Part shown: piece after piece, positions 53,236 to 64,000 of the stretch
How positions within the stretch are numbered: the stretch's first letter is position 1
Layout: each line of letters opens with the position of its first letter
NCBI RefSeq assembly: GCF_002099195.1
Contig: NZ_NBYX01000026.1
Location: 1-64,000, forward strand
Reading direction: 5' to 3'
From: Burkholderia puraquae
Lineage (GTDB): Bacteria; Pseudomonadota; Gammaproteobacteria; Burkholderiales; Burkholderiaceae
Length of the DNA: 64,000 nt
Position numbers and translations under genes: made by a program
The notes under the pieces: generated by a model
What the model was told of the DNA's origin: nothing
Seen by the model: only the letters and a program-made list of their open reading frames with translations
Databases searched by the model: none

Positions 53236-54303
53236 TCAGTCGGCGATGTCCTCGACGGCGTCCGCCGCGATTGCCGCACCGGCTTCCGCCGCTTCCCCGC
53301 CGCGCTCGCGATACGCCGCCGGCGGCACGCCGAACTGCTTGCGGAACTCACGGCCGAGGTGCGACGCATCGGCGAACCCGCAGCTCGACGCGATATCGGC
53401 CACCGTGCGGTCGGAGCTGGTCAGCAGCCACGCGGCGGTGCGCAGCCGCACCTGCTTCGCGAACGCCTGCGGGCTCCTGCCCGTCTCGGCCTTGAACAGC
53501 CGCTCGAGCTGGCGCGTCGACATGTCGAGCTTGCATGCGAGTTCCTCGAGCGGCAGCGAGCGCCCGACATGCTGTTCCATCAGAAGAATCGCGCGCTTGA
53601 CCTTCGGGTGCGTGGCCGGCTCGAGGCCCGGCGGATGCGGCTGCGGCGCATTGCCTTTCTGCATCTCGCCGACGAGCAGGATGCGCAGCGCCTTCTGCAC
53701 GGTCGCATGGTCGAAATGGCGCAGCAGGATCGCGGCGGCGACGTCGATCGACGCGCGGCCGCCCGAGCAGGTAATGCGGCGCTGGTCGATCACGAACAGG
53801 CGGTCGGCGATCAGCAGGTCGGGATCGGCGCTCGGGAAGCGCTCGATGAAATCCCAGTAGTGGAACCAGCTCACGCAGGTGCGATAGCCGTCGAGCACCT
53901 TCGCGCGCATCAGCGTAAACACGCCCGTGCAGATCCCGACGACCGTCGCGCCGGCCGCCGCCGAGCGGCGGATGAACTCGAGCGTTTCGGGGCCGGCTTG
54001 CGGCCCCGAGTGCAGCAGCCCGCCGACCACGACCACGTAGTCGAATGGTTCGGCCCCATCAAAGGTTTCCCACGGCGTGATCTGGATCCCGCAGCTCGCG
54101 CGCACCGGCGCGAGCGTCTCGCCGATCACGCTCCACGCGCAGCGCACGGGCTTGCTGTAGTCGCCGTCGTCGGCCGACAGCCGCAGCATGTCGACGAAGC
54201 CCGAGAAGGCCGTCAGCGTGAAGTTCGGCAGCAGCACGATGCCGAAGCGGATGCGCTGCGGCGCCGGCTCGGCGAGGGGGGAAGCGGGTACGTCGGGTGT
54301 CAT
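53236..54303 (-). CDS. GlxA-family regulator (GbdR/SouR-like) of betaine/sarcosine genes
   Basis: 355 residues. PfpI-like N-terminal domain (FGIVLLPNFTLTAFSGFVDM; ATVVGICTGVFTLMRAKVLDGY, Cys kept) and C-terminal AraC HTH pair (LPLEELACKLDMSTRQLERLF; CGFADASHLGREFRKQFGVP). In Pseudomonas, GbdR and SouR regulators of this layout activate sarcosine oxidase and sdaB/sdaA genes. It is divergent from sdaA, with 262 bases between, so it most likely drives the sda-sox operon. Confidence 0.87.
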   Translation of the reverse strand: MTPDVPASPLAEPAPQRIRFGIVLLPNFTLTAFSGFVDMLRLSADDGDYSKPVRCAWSVIGETLAPVRASCGIQITPWETFDGAEPFDYVVVVGGLLHSGPQAGPETLEFIRRSAAAGATVVGICTGVFTLMRAKVLDGYRTCVSWFHYWDFIERFPSADPDLLIADRLFVIDQRRITCSGGRASIDVAAAILLRHFDHATVQKALRILLVGEMQKGNAPQPHPPGLEPATHPKVKRAILLMEQHVGRSLPLEELACKLDMSTRQLERLFKAETGRSPQAFAKQVRLRTAAWLLTSSDRTVADIASSCGFADASHLGREFRKQFGVPPAAYRERGGEAAEAGAAIAADAVEDIAD

Positions 54304-54565
54304 CGCGGTCAATCTCGTCACGCCGGGAAGGCAGGTCTCACTCGTTTCACTCGGTTTGCGGGTACGTCTGCCGGGCGGGGCGCACGCCGGTCGACTTGTG
54401 CTTTTGCGTCGCGAACCATCGCCAAAACGCACTTTCGGGCACGCCGAAGTGGCGCTTGGCGGCGGTATCCCACGCCGATGCCGTTTTTGTTCTATCGGCC
54501 AATTTTACGCTTTGATGTACTGACGCCAACGTTATTTCACGTGTGTCCCACCCAGAGGAAGCCAG

Positions 54566-55951
<1,386 letters not shown>

Positions 55952-55966
55952 CGAAGGATCACTGAC

Positions 55967-57211
55967 ATGAGCCGCTACTCGATATTCAGCCTGTTTCGCA
56001 ACGGCCTCTCGTATCACGAGAACTGGGAAAAGCAGTGGAAGAGCCCGGAGCCGAAGAAGGAATACGACGTCGTGATCGTCGGCGGCGGCGGCCACGGCCT
56101 CGCGACCGCGTATTACCTCGCGAAAGAGCACGGGATCACGAACGTCGCGATCCTCGAGAAGGGCTGGATCGGCGGCGGCAACACCGCGCGCAACACGACG
56201 ATCGTGCGCTCGAACTATCTGTGGGACGAATCGGCCGCGCTGTACGAGAAGGCGATGAAGCTGTGGGAAGGGCTGTCGCAGGACCTGAACTACAACGTGA
56301 TGTTCAGCCAGCGCGGCGTGATGAACCTGGCCCACACGCTGCAGGACGTGCGCGACACCGAGCGCCGCGTGAACGCGAACCGGCTGAACGGTGTCGACGC
56401 CGAATTCCTGACGCCCGCGCAGATCAAGGAAATCGAGCCGACGATCAACCTGAACAGCCGCTATCCGGTGCTCGGCGCGTCGATCCAGCGCCGTGCAGGC
56501 GTCGCGCGCCACGACGCGGTGGCCTGGGGCTTCGCGCGCGGCGCGGACCGCGCGGGTGTCGACATCATCCAGAACTGCCAGGTGACGGGCATTCGCCGCG
56601 AAGGCGGCGCGGTGGTCGGCGTCGATACGGTGAAGGGCTTCATCAAGGCGAAGAAGGTCGCGGTGGTCGCCGCCGGCAACACGACGACGCTCGCCGACAT
56701 GGCCGGCGTGCGCCTGCCGATCGAGAGCCACCCGCTGCAGGCGCTGGTGTCCGAGCCGATCAAGCCGGTGGTCAACTCGGTGATCATGTCGAACGCGGTG
56801 CACGCGTACATCAGCCAGTCCGACAAGGGCGACCTCGTGATCGGCGCGGGCATCGACCAGTACACGGGCTTCGGCCAGCGCGGCAGCTTCCACATCATCG
56901 AAAGCACGCTGCAGGCGATCGTCGAGATGTTCCCGGTGTTCTCGCGCGTGCGGATGAACCGCCAGTGGGGCGGCATCGTCGACGTGTCGCCGGACGCGTG
57001 CCCGATCATCACCAAGACCGACGTGAAGGGCCTCTATTTCAACTGCGGCTGGGGTACCGGCGGCTTCAAGGCGACGCCGGGCTCGGGCTGGGTGTTCGCG
57101 CACACGATCGCCCGCGACGAACCGCATCCGCTGAACGCGCCGTTCGCGCTCGACCGTTTCTACACGGGCCACCTGATCGACGAGCACGGCGCCGCCGCCG
57201 TCGCGCACTAA
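55967..57211 (+). CDS. soxB: Sarcosine oxidase beta subunit
   Basis: 414 residues, usual length for heterotetrameric sarcosine oxidase beta. FAD-binding [18 protein letters not shown] near residue 35-52, and His182 in [11 protein letters not shown], the expected covalent FMN attachment site. The subunit demethylates sarcosine to glycine; the C1 unit goes to tetrahydrofolate on the alpha subunit. RBS AAGGA precedes the ATG. Confidence 0.96.
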   Translation: MSRYSIFSLFRNGLSYHENWEKQWKSPEPKKEYDVVIVGGGGHGLATAYYLAKEHGITNVAILEKGWIGGGNTARNTTIVRSNYLWDESAALYEKAMKLWEGLSQDLNYNVMFSQRGVMNLAHTLQDVRDTERRVNANRLNGVDAEFLTPAQIKEIEPTINLNSRYPVLGASIQRRAGVARHDAVAWGFARGADRAGVDIIQNCQVTGIRREGGAVVGVDTVKGFIKAKKVAVVAAGNTTTLADMAGVRLPIESHPLQALVSEPIKPVVNSVIMSNAVHAYISQSDKGDLVIGAGIDQYTGFGQRGSFHIIESTLQAIVEMFPVFSRVRMNRQWGGIVDVSPDACPIITKTDVKGLYFNCGWGTGGFKATPGSGWVFAHTIARDEPHPLNAPFALDRFYTGHLIDEHGAAAVAH

Positions 57212-57236
57212 ACCCCGCACTGAAGGAGAAAGAAAC

Positions 57237-57533
57237 ATGTTGCTGATCGAATGTCCGTGGTGCGGGCCGCGCGCCGAATCCGAGTTCACGTGCGGCGGTG
57301 AAGCCGACATCGTGCGCCCCGTGAACAACGAGAACATGACCGACCGTGAATGGGGTGAATACGTGTTCATGCGCGAGAACAAGCGCGGGCTGCACAAGGA
57401 GCAATGGCTGCATGCGCAGGGTTGCCGCCGCTGGTTCAAGGCCACGCGCGACACGGTGACCTACGATATCAAGGGCTACGAAAAGTTCGGCGAGGCTGCC
57501 GGCAACGCACACGAAGAGGGCACGAGCAAATGA
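57237..57533 (+). CDS. soxD: Sarcosine oxidase delta subunit
   Basis: 98 residues. Zinc-binding CPWCG at the N-terminus and WLHAQGCRRWF near the C-terminus give the family's Cys and His ligands. Its stop overlaps the soxA start by four bases (ATGA). Confidence 0.96.
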   Translation: MLLIECPWCGPRAESEFTCGGEADIVRPVNNENMTDREWGEYVFMRENKRGLHKEQWLHAQGCRRWFKATRDTVTYDIKGYEKFGEAAGNAHEEGTSK

Positions 57534-60500
57534 GCCAGAAAGACCGCCTCGGCACCGGGGGCCGCATCAATCGCGCGATTCCGTTGACGTTCACGTTCAA
57601 CGGCCGCACGTATCAAGGCTTCCAGGGCGACACGCTCGCGTCCGCGCTGCTCGCGAACGGCGTGCACTTCGTCGCACGCAGCTTCAAGTACCACCGTCCG
57701 CGCGGGATCGTGACGGCGGACGTCGCGGAACCGAATGCTGTCGTGCAGCTTGAATCCGGCCCGTACACGGTGCCGAACGCGCGCGCGACCGAGATCGAGC
57801 TGTACCAGGGGCTCGTCGCCTCCAGCGTGAACGCGGAGCCGACGCTCGAGAACGACAAGTACGCGATCAACCAGAAGCTGTCGCGCTTCCTGCCGGCCGG
57901 CTTCTACTACAAGACCTTCATGTGGCCGCGCAACATGTGGCCGAAGTACGAAGAGAAGATCCGCGAAGCAGCCGGCCTCGGCAAGGCGCCGGAAGCGCTC
58001 GACGCCGATCGCTACGACAAGTGCTACGCGCACTGCGACGTGCTCGTCGTCGGCGGCGGCCCGTCGGGCCTCGCGGCCGCGCATGCGGCGGCCACGGCCG
58101 GCGCGCGCGTGATCCTCGTCGACGACCAGCGCGAACTCGGCGGCAGCCTGCTGTCGTGCCGCGCGGAGATCGACGCGAAGCCTGCGCTGCAGTGGGTCGA
58201 GAAGATCGAGGCCGAGCTGCGCAAGCTGCCCGACGTGACGATCCTGTCGCGCAGCACTGCGTTCGGCTACCAGGACCACAACCTCGTGACGGTCACGCAA
58301 CGCCTGACCGACCACCTGCCGGTGTCGATGCGCAAGGGCACGCGCGAGCTGCTGTGGAAGGTCCGCGCGAAGCGCGTGATCCTCGCGACCGGCGCGCACG
58401 AGCGGCCGATCGTGTTCGGCAACAACGACCTGCCGGGTGTGATGCTGGCGGGCGCGGTGTCCACCTACGTGCATCGCTTCGGCGTGTTGCCGGGCCGCAA
58501 CGCGGTCGTGTTCACGAATAACGATCGCGCATACCAGACCGCGCTCGACCTGAAGGCATGCGGCGCGAAGGTGACGGTCGTGGATTCGCGCGCATCGTCG
58601 AACGGCGCGCTGCCGGCCGCTGCAAAGCGGCAGGGCGTGACGGTGATGAGCGGCGCGGTCGTCACGGCCGCATCGGGCAAGTGGCGCGTATCGTCGGTCG
58701 ACGTCGCGTCCCTCGCGAACGGCCAGGTGGGCGGCAAGCTGCAGACGCTGCCGTGCGACCTCGTCGCGATGTCGGGCGGCTTCAGCCCGGTGCTGCACCT
58801 GTTCGCGCAGTCGGGCGGCAAGGCCTGCTGGAACGACGAGAAGGCGTGCTTCCTGCCGGGCAAGCCCGTGCAGGCGGAAGCGAGCATCGGTGCGGCGGCC
58901 GGCGAATTCGGCCTGGCGCGCGCGCTGCGGCTCGCGGTCGATGCGGGCGTGGAAGCGGCAAAGGCGGCGGGCTTCGCGGCTGCGCAGCGTCTGGCCGCAC
59001 CGCAAGTGGCCGAAGCCGTCGAAGGCGCACTGCAGCCGCTGTGGCTCGTCGGCAGCCGCGAGGCTGCGGCGCGCGGGCCGAAGCAGTTCGTCGACTTCCA
59101 GAACGACGTGTCTGCCGCGGACATCCTGCTTGCCGCACGCGAAGGCTTCGAGTCGGTCGAGCACGTGAAGCGCTACACGGCGATGGGCTTCGGCACCGAC
59201 CAGGGCAAGCTCGGCAACATCAACGGGATGGCGATCCTCGCGGGGGCGCTCGGCAAGACGATTCCGGAAACGGGCACGACGACGTTCCGCCCGAACTACA
59301 CGCCCGTGTCGTTCGGCACGTTCGCGGGCCGCGAGCTCGGCGATTTCCTCGACCCGATCCGCAAGACCTGCGTGCACGAGTGGCACGTCGAGCACGGCGC
59401 GCTGTTCGAGGACGTCGGCAACTGGAAGCGGCCGTGGTACTTCCCGAAGAACGGCGAGGATCTCCATGCGGCCGTGAAGCGCGAATGCCTGGCGGTGCGC
59501 AACAGCGTCGGCATCCTCGACGCATCGACGCTCGGCAAGATCGACATCCAGGGGCCGGATGCAGTGAAGCTGCTGAACTGGATGTACACGAACCCGTGGA
59601 ACAAGCTCGAGGTCGGCAAGTGCCGCTACGGGCTGATGCTCGACGAGAACGGGATGGTGTTCGACGACGGCGTGACGGTACGCCTCGCCGACCAGCATTT
59701 CATGATGACGACCACGACGGGCGGCGCGGTGCGCGTGCTGACGTGGCTCGAACGCTGGCTGCAGACCGAATGGCCCGACATGAAGGTGCGGCTGTCGTCC
59801 GTCACCGATCACTGGGCGACGTTTGCGGTGGTCGGCCCGAAGAGCCGCAAGGTCGTGCAGAAGGTGTGCCAGGACATCGACTTCGGCAACGAAGCGTTCC
59901 CGTTCATGAGCTACCGGAACGGCACCGTCGCGGGTGCGAAGGCGCGCGTGATGCGGATCAGCTTCTCGGGCGAGCTGGCCTATGAAGTGAACGTGCCGGC
60001 GAATGCGGGCCGCGCGGTGTGGGAAGCGCTGATGGCCGCGGGCGCCGAGTTCGACATCACGCCGTACGGCACCGAGACGATGCACGTGCTGCGCGCGGAG
60101 AAGGGCTACATCATCGTCGGCCAGGACACCGACGGCTCGGTCACGCCGTACGACCTCGGGATGGGCGGCGTCGTCGCGAAGTCGAAGGACTTCCTCGGCA
60201 AGCGTTCGCTCGCGCGCTCGGACACCGCGAAGGAAGGCCGCAAGCAGTTCGTCGGCCTGCTGACCGAAGACGAGCAGTTCGTGCTGCCGGAAGGCGCGCA
60301 GATCATCGCGAAGGACACGCAGGTGTCGGCGGTCGATCCGACGCCGATGATCGGCCACGTGACGTCGAGCTACTACAGCCCGATCCTGAAGCGCTCGATC
60401 GCGCTCGCGGTGGTGAAGGGCGGCCTGAACAAGATGGGCGAGAGCGTCGTGATTCCGCTGGCCAACGGCCGCCGCATCACCGCGAAGATCTCGAGCCCGG

Positions 60501-60541
60501 TTTTCTACGATACCGAAGGGGTGCGCCAGCATGTGGAATGA
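57530..60541 (+). CDS. soxA: Sarcosine oxidase alpha subunit
   Basis: 1003 residues, the normal length. N-terminal 2Fe-2S-like ubiquitin domain (TFTFNGRTYQGFQGDTLASA), then an NAD-binding dinucleotide domain (VLVVGGGPSGLAAAHAA) and a C-terminal GcvT-like folate domain (GYIIVGQDTDGSVTPYDLGM). It passes electrons and transfers the methylene group to tetrahydrofolate. soxG starts inside its last codons (11-base overlap). Confidence 0.96.
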   Translation: MSQKDRLGTGGRINRAIPLTFTFNGRTYQGFQGDTLASALLANGVHFVARSFKYHRPRGIVTADVAEPNAVVQLESGPYTVPNARATEIELYQGLVASSVNAEPTLENDKYAINQKLSRFLPAGFYYKTFMWPRNMWPKYEEKIREAAGLGKAPEALDADRYDKCYAHCDVLVVGGGPSGLAAAHAAATAGARVILVDDQRELGGSLLSCRAEIDAKPALQWVEKIEAELRKLPDVTILSRSTAFGYQDHNLVTVTQRLTDHLPVSMRKGTRELLWKVRAKRVILATGAHERPIVFGNNDLPGVMLAGAVSTYVHRFGVLPGRNAVVFTNNDRAYQTALDLKACGAKVTVVDSRASSNGALPAAAKRQGVTVMSGAVVTAASGKWRVSSVDVASLANGQVGGKLQTLPCDLVAMSGGFSPVLHLFAQSGGKACWNDEKACFLPGKPVQAEASIGAAAGEFGLARALRLAVDAGVEAAKAAGFAAAQRLAAPQVAEAVEGALQPLWLVGSREAAARGPKQFVDFQNDVSAADILLAAREGFESVEHVKRYTAMGFGTDQGKLGNINGMAILAGALGKTIPETGTTTFRPNYTPVSFGTFAGRELGDFLDPIRKTCVHEWHVEHGALFEDVGNWKRPWYFPKNGEDLHAAVKRECLAVRNSVGILDASTLGKIDIQGPDAVKLLNWMYTNPWNKLEVGKCRYGLMLDENGMVFDDGVTVRLADQHFMMTTTTGGAVRVLTWLERWLQTEWPDMKVRLSSVTDHWATFAVVGPKSRKVVQKVCQDIDFGNEAFPFMSYRNGTVAGAKARVMRISFSGELAYEVNVPANAGRAVWEALMAAGAEFDITPYGTETMHVLRAEKGYIIVGQDTDGSVTPYDLGMGGVVAKSKDFLGKRSLARSDTAKEGRKQFVGLLTEDEQFVLPEGAQIIAKDTQVSAVDPTPMIGHVTSSYYSPILKRSIALAVVKGGLNKMGESVVIPLANGRRITAKISSPVFYDTEGVRQHVE

Positions 60542-61163
60542 AACCAGAAACCAGACGCAGGTGGCGGGCGCAGGCGGCGCGACGCTTGAATCGCCGTTCG
60601 TCGGCGCGGCCGACGTGCTGAAGCCGCACCAGGCGCGTGCATCGAAGAAGTTCACGCTGCGCGAGCGGCCGTTCCTCGATCTCGTCAACGTGCGTGGCGA
60701 GTTGAGCGATCCGGCATTCGTGAGCGCGTTCGAGCGCGTGGTCGGCTGCCGGCCGCCCGCGGAGCCGAACACGATTGCGCGCGGCGCCGAGTACGACGTG
60801 CTGTGGCTCGGCCCCGACGAGTGGCTCGTGCGTTCGAACGGGCCCGTGCAGGCCGGCGTGCTCGAAGCGAAGCTCGCGGAAGCCGTGCAGGGTTCGTATG
60901 CGGCGGCCGTCGATGTCGGCAGTGGCTATACGGTCGTCGAGATCAGCGGCGAACGCGTGCGCGACGTGCTGTCACGCGGCTGCCCGCTCGACCTCCACCC
61001 GCGTGCGTTCAAGCCGGGCCAGTGCGCGCAGTCGCACTACTTCAAGTCGTCGATCGTGCTGATCCCGACCGGCGACGATGCATTCGAGATCGTCCTGCGC
61101 CGCAGCTTCGCCGACTACTTCGTGCGCATCATGCTCGACGCAGCTGCGCCGCTTGCATCATGA
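60531..61163 (+). CDS. soxG: Sarcosine oxidase gamma subunit
   Basis: 210 residues, matching gamma-subunit length: LREPFLDLVNVRG-like LRERPFLDLVNVRG, LWLGPDEWLVRS and AAVDVGSGYTVVEISGER. It overlaps soxA by 11 bases and the folB-like gene by four (ATGA), so all are translated together. Confidence 0.94.
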   Translation: MWNETRNQTQVAGAGGATLESPFVGAADVLKPHQARASKKFTLRERPFLDLVNVRGELSDPAFVSAFERVVGCRPPAEPNTIARGAEYDVLWLGPDEWLVRSNGPVQAGVLEAKLAEAVQGSYAAAVDVGSGYTVVEISGERVRDVLSRGCPLDLHPRAFKPGQCAQSHYFKSSIVLIPTGDDAFEIVLRRSFADYFVRIMLDAAAPLAS

Positions 61164-61600
61164 AGCCGTTCGACGAACCGTTCGTGGCGATCGACGCGCC
61201 GCGCCTGCGCGGGCGCGGCTGGAGCGTGTTCGTCGACGAACTGAAGGTGCCCGCGCGGATCGGCATTCATGCGCACGAGCATGAAGCGCCGCAGCCGATC
61301 GTGATCGATGCAAGGCTCGGCTATCGCTGCGAGCCGAGCGAGCAGGGGGAGTGGATCGATTACGACGGCTATTGCGCGCGCATTGCCGCGTTCCTGTCGC
61401 ACAAGCCGCATACGCGGCTGCTCGAGACGCTCGTCGCCGATATCGCGGTGCTGTCGTTCCGTGAGTGGCCGGCGCTGGAGTCGCTGACGCTGTCGGTGTA
61501 CAAGCCGAAGATCCGGCCCGGCACGAAGCGCGTCGGCGTGTCGCTCGACTGGACGCGCGGGGATTACTTGCGATGGACGGGAGCGGCGGGGCAGTTTTGA
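61160..61600 (+). CDS. folB: FolB-like dihydroneopterin aldolase
   Basis: 146 residues with the FolB pattern: VFVDELKVPARIGIHAHEHE (substrate Tyr/His region), then IDYDGYCARIAAFLSHKPHT and LLETLVADIAV with the catalytic Glu-like position, and LSVYKPKI. FolB makes a pterin precursor of folate. Fused to the sox transcript by overlap, it probably helps meet the tetrahydrofolate need of sarcosine oxidation; the cell's housekeeping folB should lie elsewhere. Confidence 0.85.
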   Translation: MKPFDEPFVAIDAPRLRGRGWSVFVDELKVPARIGIHAHEHEAPQPIVIDARLGYRCEPSEQGEWIDYDGYCARIAAFLSHKPHTRLLETLVADIAVLSFREWPALESLTLSVYKPKIRPGTKRVGVSLDWTRGDYLRWTGAAGQF

Positions 61601-61879
61601 TGCGGGAGAGGCGGTCGATGAGCGCGTCGAAATGATACCGGTCGGCCGCCAGCGTGGCATTTGTTGGTCTATATAGTTCCTGAAATATAAGAACAATTCG
61701 CCAACGTGGATGGATAGGCAATATTTCGGAGTGCGTGTGTGATCAGGCCGACCGTGTGCTGCGTATTGCGCCGATGGTGTCCAAGGTGAACATCGATCTG
61801 CATTGAAATGAAGTGTTCACCGGGCGATCGCCGCAACATGCGTTCCGGCGTGTCTTTGCGATCGCCCCGAGCCGCTGCG
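61601..61879. other. Spacer between convergent operons
   Basis: 279 bases, AT-rich in the middle (GGTCTATATAGTTCCTG). No gene or clear terminator stem plus T-run is seen. Confidence 0.35.
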
Positions 61880-62953
61880 TCAAGCCGCAGCGGCCCCATC
61901 CAGCGCCGGATAGTCGACATATCCGCGCGCATCGCCGCCGAAGAAGGTTTCGCGCCGCGCGTCGTTCATCGGCGCGCCGGTCTTCAGCCGCGTCACGAAA
62001 TCCGGATTCGCCAGCACCATCTGCCCGTACGCTTCGAGATCGGCCAGCCCCGACGTCACGTCCGTGCCGATCGCGTCGCGCGTGCGGCCCGGGCGGTTCA
62101 GGATCAGCGTGCCGCTCCAGCGCGCGCGCAGGTCGGCCAGCAGCGCTTCGTCGCCGTGATGCATCACGTGCAGGTAGGCGAGACCGAGCCGGTCGAGTTC
62201 CGTCGCGAGATGGCGATACAGGTCCGGCCCTTGCGCGCCTTCGTCGAGGCCGCCCAGCGTGTTGCCGGGCGACAGGCGGATGGCCGTGCGATCCGCGCCG
62301 ATCTCGTCGGCGATCGCCGTGGCAACCTCGATCGCGAAGCGCGCGCGGTTTTCGATCGAGCCGCCGTACGCGTCGGTGCGCGTGTTGGCATTCGGCGCGA
62401 AGAACTGCTGGATCAGATAGCCGTTCGCACCGTGGATCTCGACGCCATCGGCGCCCGCCTCGATCGCGCGGCGCGCGGCGATGCGGAAATCGTTCACGGT
62501 CTCGTGCACTTCGTCGAGCGTCAGTGCGCGCGGCGCGGGAATGTCCAGCATCCCCTTCATCGTGAACATCGGCGCGTTCGGCGCGATCGCCGACGGCGCG
62601 ACGGCCTGCCGGTGATGCGGCGTATTGTCGGGATGCGACATGCGCCCGACGTGCATCAGCTGGATGAACAGCCGGCCGCCGCGCGCGTGCACGCGGTCGC
62701 TGATCGCCTTCCAGCCGGCGACGTGCGCATCGGTATAGATGCCGGGCGTCGTCAGGTAGCCTTGCCCGTCGTCCGACGGCTGCGTGCCCTCGCTGACGAT
62801 CAGGCCGAGACTTGATCGCTGCGCGTAATACTCGGCGGCCCATTCGCCGGGCGTCCCGTCGAAGGCGGCGCGGCTGCGGGTCATCGGTGCCATGACCAGG
62901 CGGTTTTCCAGCGTATATCGGCCCACGCGGACCGGGGTGAACAGTTGGCTCAT
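61880..62953 (-). CDS. nemA: Alkene reductase, old yellow enzyme family
   Basis: 357 residues, FMN TIM barrel: MAPMTRSRA at the N-terminus, FIQLMHVGRMSH, GVEIHGANGYLIQQFFAP with the catalytic His, NRARFAIEVATAIADE and a C-terminal FGGDARGYVDYPAL. Such enzymes reduce alpha/beta-unsaturated carbonyls, maleimides or nitrate esters with NADPH. The symbol is by similarity. A LysR regulator is divergent from it. Confidence 0.9.
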   Translation of the reverse strand: MSQLFTPVRVGRYTLENRLVMAPMTRSRAAFDGTPGEWAAEYYAQRSSLGLIVSEGTQPSDDGQGYLTTPGIYTDAHVAGWKAISDRVHARGGRLFIQLMHVGRMSHPDNTPHHRQAVAPSAIAPNAPMFTMKGMLDIPAPRALTLDEVHETVNDFRIAARRAIEAGADGVEIHGANGYLIQQFFAPNANTRTDAYGGSIENRARFAIEVATAIADEIGADRTAIRLSPGNTLGGLDEGAQGPDLYRHLATELDRLGLAYLHVMHHGDEALLADLRARWSGTLILNRPGRTRDAIGTDVTSGLADLEAYGQMVLANPDFVTRLKTGAPMNDARRETFFGGDARGYVDYPALDGAAAA

Positions 62954-63125
62954 GATGCGTCGGCTCCTTGAGATTCGGGACGGCGGCGCCGCTACGATGC
63001 CGCCTCGGGCGCCGGCCGCGCACGGGTGTGCCGACCTCGCCTCCACGTATCCATCATCCATTGCTTCCTTTTCGGGATAAACCGGGTAATCTGGATAACA
63101 TTGATCCATTGATGGAGCAGTGAGC

Positions 63126-64000
63126 ATGGAACTGCTGAACGACATGGCGCTGTTCGTCGAAGTCGTGAAGGCGAAGGGCTTTCGCAGTGCGGCCGAGGCG
63201 CTGGGGATGCCGAACTCGACGCTGTCGCGGCGCATCGGCGCGCTGGAGAAGGCGATCGGGCTGCGGCTGCTGCATCGCACGACGCGCCGGATCGAGCTGA
63301 CGGAGGCCGGCCGGCTCTACTTCGAGCGCTGCAAGCGCATCGTCGACGAGGCGCGGCTCGCGCACGAACAGCTCGGCGGGCTGCTGGCGGAGCCGACCGG
63401 TGTGCTGCGCGCGTCGTTTCCGGTCGATTTCGCGGTGGTCATTCTGGCGCCGCTGGTGGTCGAATTCTCGAACCGCTATCCGAAGCTCACCTTCGATTTC
63501 GAGCTGACTTCGCGGCGTGTCGATCTGGTGGGCGAGCCGTTCGACGTGGCGATCCGGATGGGGCCATCCGAGGATTCGCAACTGGTCGCGCGGCGGCTCG
63601 CGACGCTCCGCAACTACCTGTATGCGTCGCCCGGGTATCTTGCGCGCGCCGGCGAGCCGCGCAATCCGGAAGACCTCGTGCGGCACGCGTGCCTGGGCCT
63701 GCAGCGGAGCGGGTCATGGACGCTGCATGACGGCGCGCGTTCCGTAGTGGTGCCGGTGAGCAGCCGCTTCGGGGCGAACAGCGTCGGCATGCTGCGGCGC
63801 CTGGCCACGCTCGACGCGGGCATCATCGTGCTGTCGGAAGCGATCGTCGCGGATGACCTGGCCGCCGGCCGGCTGCGCCGCGTGATGCCCGAATGGGAAG
63901 GCGAGCCGGTACCCGTCTATGCAATGACGGAAACGCGGCTGCTGCCCGCGAAGACGCAGCATTTCATCGAGTTTCTGCGGGAGCGTTTCGCGCAGGCGTG
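63126..64000 (+). CDS. LysR-type regulator (cut by window edge)
   Basis: About 291 residues visible, of the AaeR/CrgA-like group: HTH FRSAAEALGMPNSTLSRRIG (about residues 19-38) and effector domain (GVLRASFPVDFAVVILAPLV; DVAIRMG). No stop is reached before the edge, though the family's end should be near. It is divergent from the alkene reductase gene with 172 bases between and probably regulates it. Confidence 0.88.
   Translation, partial: MELLNDMALFVEVVKAKGFRSAAEALGMPNSTLSRRIGALEKAIGLRLLHRTTRRIELTEAGRLYFERCKRIVDEARLAHEQLGGLLAEPTGVLRASFPVDFAVVILAPLVVEFSNRYPKLTFDFELTSRRVDLVGEPFDVAIRMGPSEDSQLVARRLATLRNYLYASPGYLARAGEPRNPEDLVRHACLGLQRSGSWTLHDGARSVVVPVSSRFGANSVGMLRRLATLDAGIIVLSEAIVADDLAAGRLRRVMPEWEGEPVPVYAMTETRLLPAKTQHFIEFLRERFAQA

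Overview
The window looks like a Burkholderia chromosome, most likely of the Burkholderia cepacia complex. This rests on very high GC and GC-ending codons in the conserved parts, and on gene families typical of that group: DUF4148 secreted proteins, hopanoid genes hpnI/hpnL, a choline ABC transporter with a GlxA-type regulator, a glycine-betaine/sarcosine oxidation operon and an erythronate/threonate locus. The species call is an inference; nothing in the window names it.

Layout. (1) 1-197 is the end of sucD. (2) About 245-17220 is a patchy, lower-GC accessory region. It holds a decayed catabolic operon (truncated Rieske oxygenase fused to a broken SDR gene, then intact quinone oxidoreductase, GFA protein, acyl-CoA dehydrogenase and SDR genes), a frameshifted IS66 transposase, a gltP fragment, a TetR regulator with three near-identical operators, two copies of a DUF1348 gene in inverted orientation, and a cyanate module (cynR, cynT, cynS) whose regulator has been separated from its target operon. 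A 335-bp direct repeat (8502-8836 and 16886-17220) brackets its second half, and the right copy abuts core sequence. (3) 17221-30159 is mostly core: an FMN reductase, a candidate small RNA, a NIPSNAP protein, an acetyltransferase, a DUF2339/DUF3999 membrane pair, and the choline transporter choV-choW-regulator-choX. (4) About 30209-34705 is a second, smaller AT-richer island. It carries a 42-residue peptide gene followed by an intrinsic terminator, an M29-like metalloenzyme gene, a TPR/GT9-like glycosyltransferase gene, a ricin-type lectin gene and an IS5-family relic. (5) 34758-46040 holds a PACE efflux pump with a LysR regulator, a BNR-repeat protein with a MoaD-like partner, an ASCH protein, an Asp/Asn hydroxylase-like protein, tandem DUF4148 genes, cytochrome b561 with a QseBC-like two-component system, and hpnI-hpnL. 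(6) 46084-53046 is a complete erythronate/threonate catabolic operon on the minus strand. (7) 53236-61600 is the betaine-to-serine end of choline catabolism: a GlxA/GbdR-like regulator, sdaA, soxBDAG and a folB-like gene. (8) 61880-64000 is an old-yellow-enzyme gene divergent from a LysR gene that runs off the end.

How the genes work together. The choline transporter and the sox/sdaA/folB operon lie about 25 kb apart but belong to one route: choline uptake, oxidation to betaine and sarcosine (enzymes not in this window), sarcosine to glycine plus a tetrahydrofolate-bound C1 unit, then serine to pyruvate. The FolB homologue fits the folate demand of heterotetrameric sarcosine oxidase. In the cyanate module, carbonic anhydrase supplies the bicarbonate that cyanase consumes. 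The most novel candidate is the peptide/terminator/metalloenzyme/glycosyltransferase cluster at 30.3-33.0 kb. Its layout is that of a ribosomally made, modified peptide locus, but I do not recognise it as a known class.
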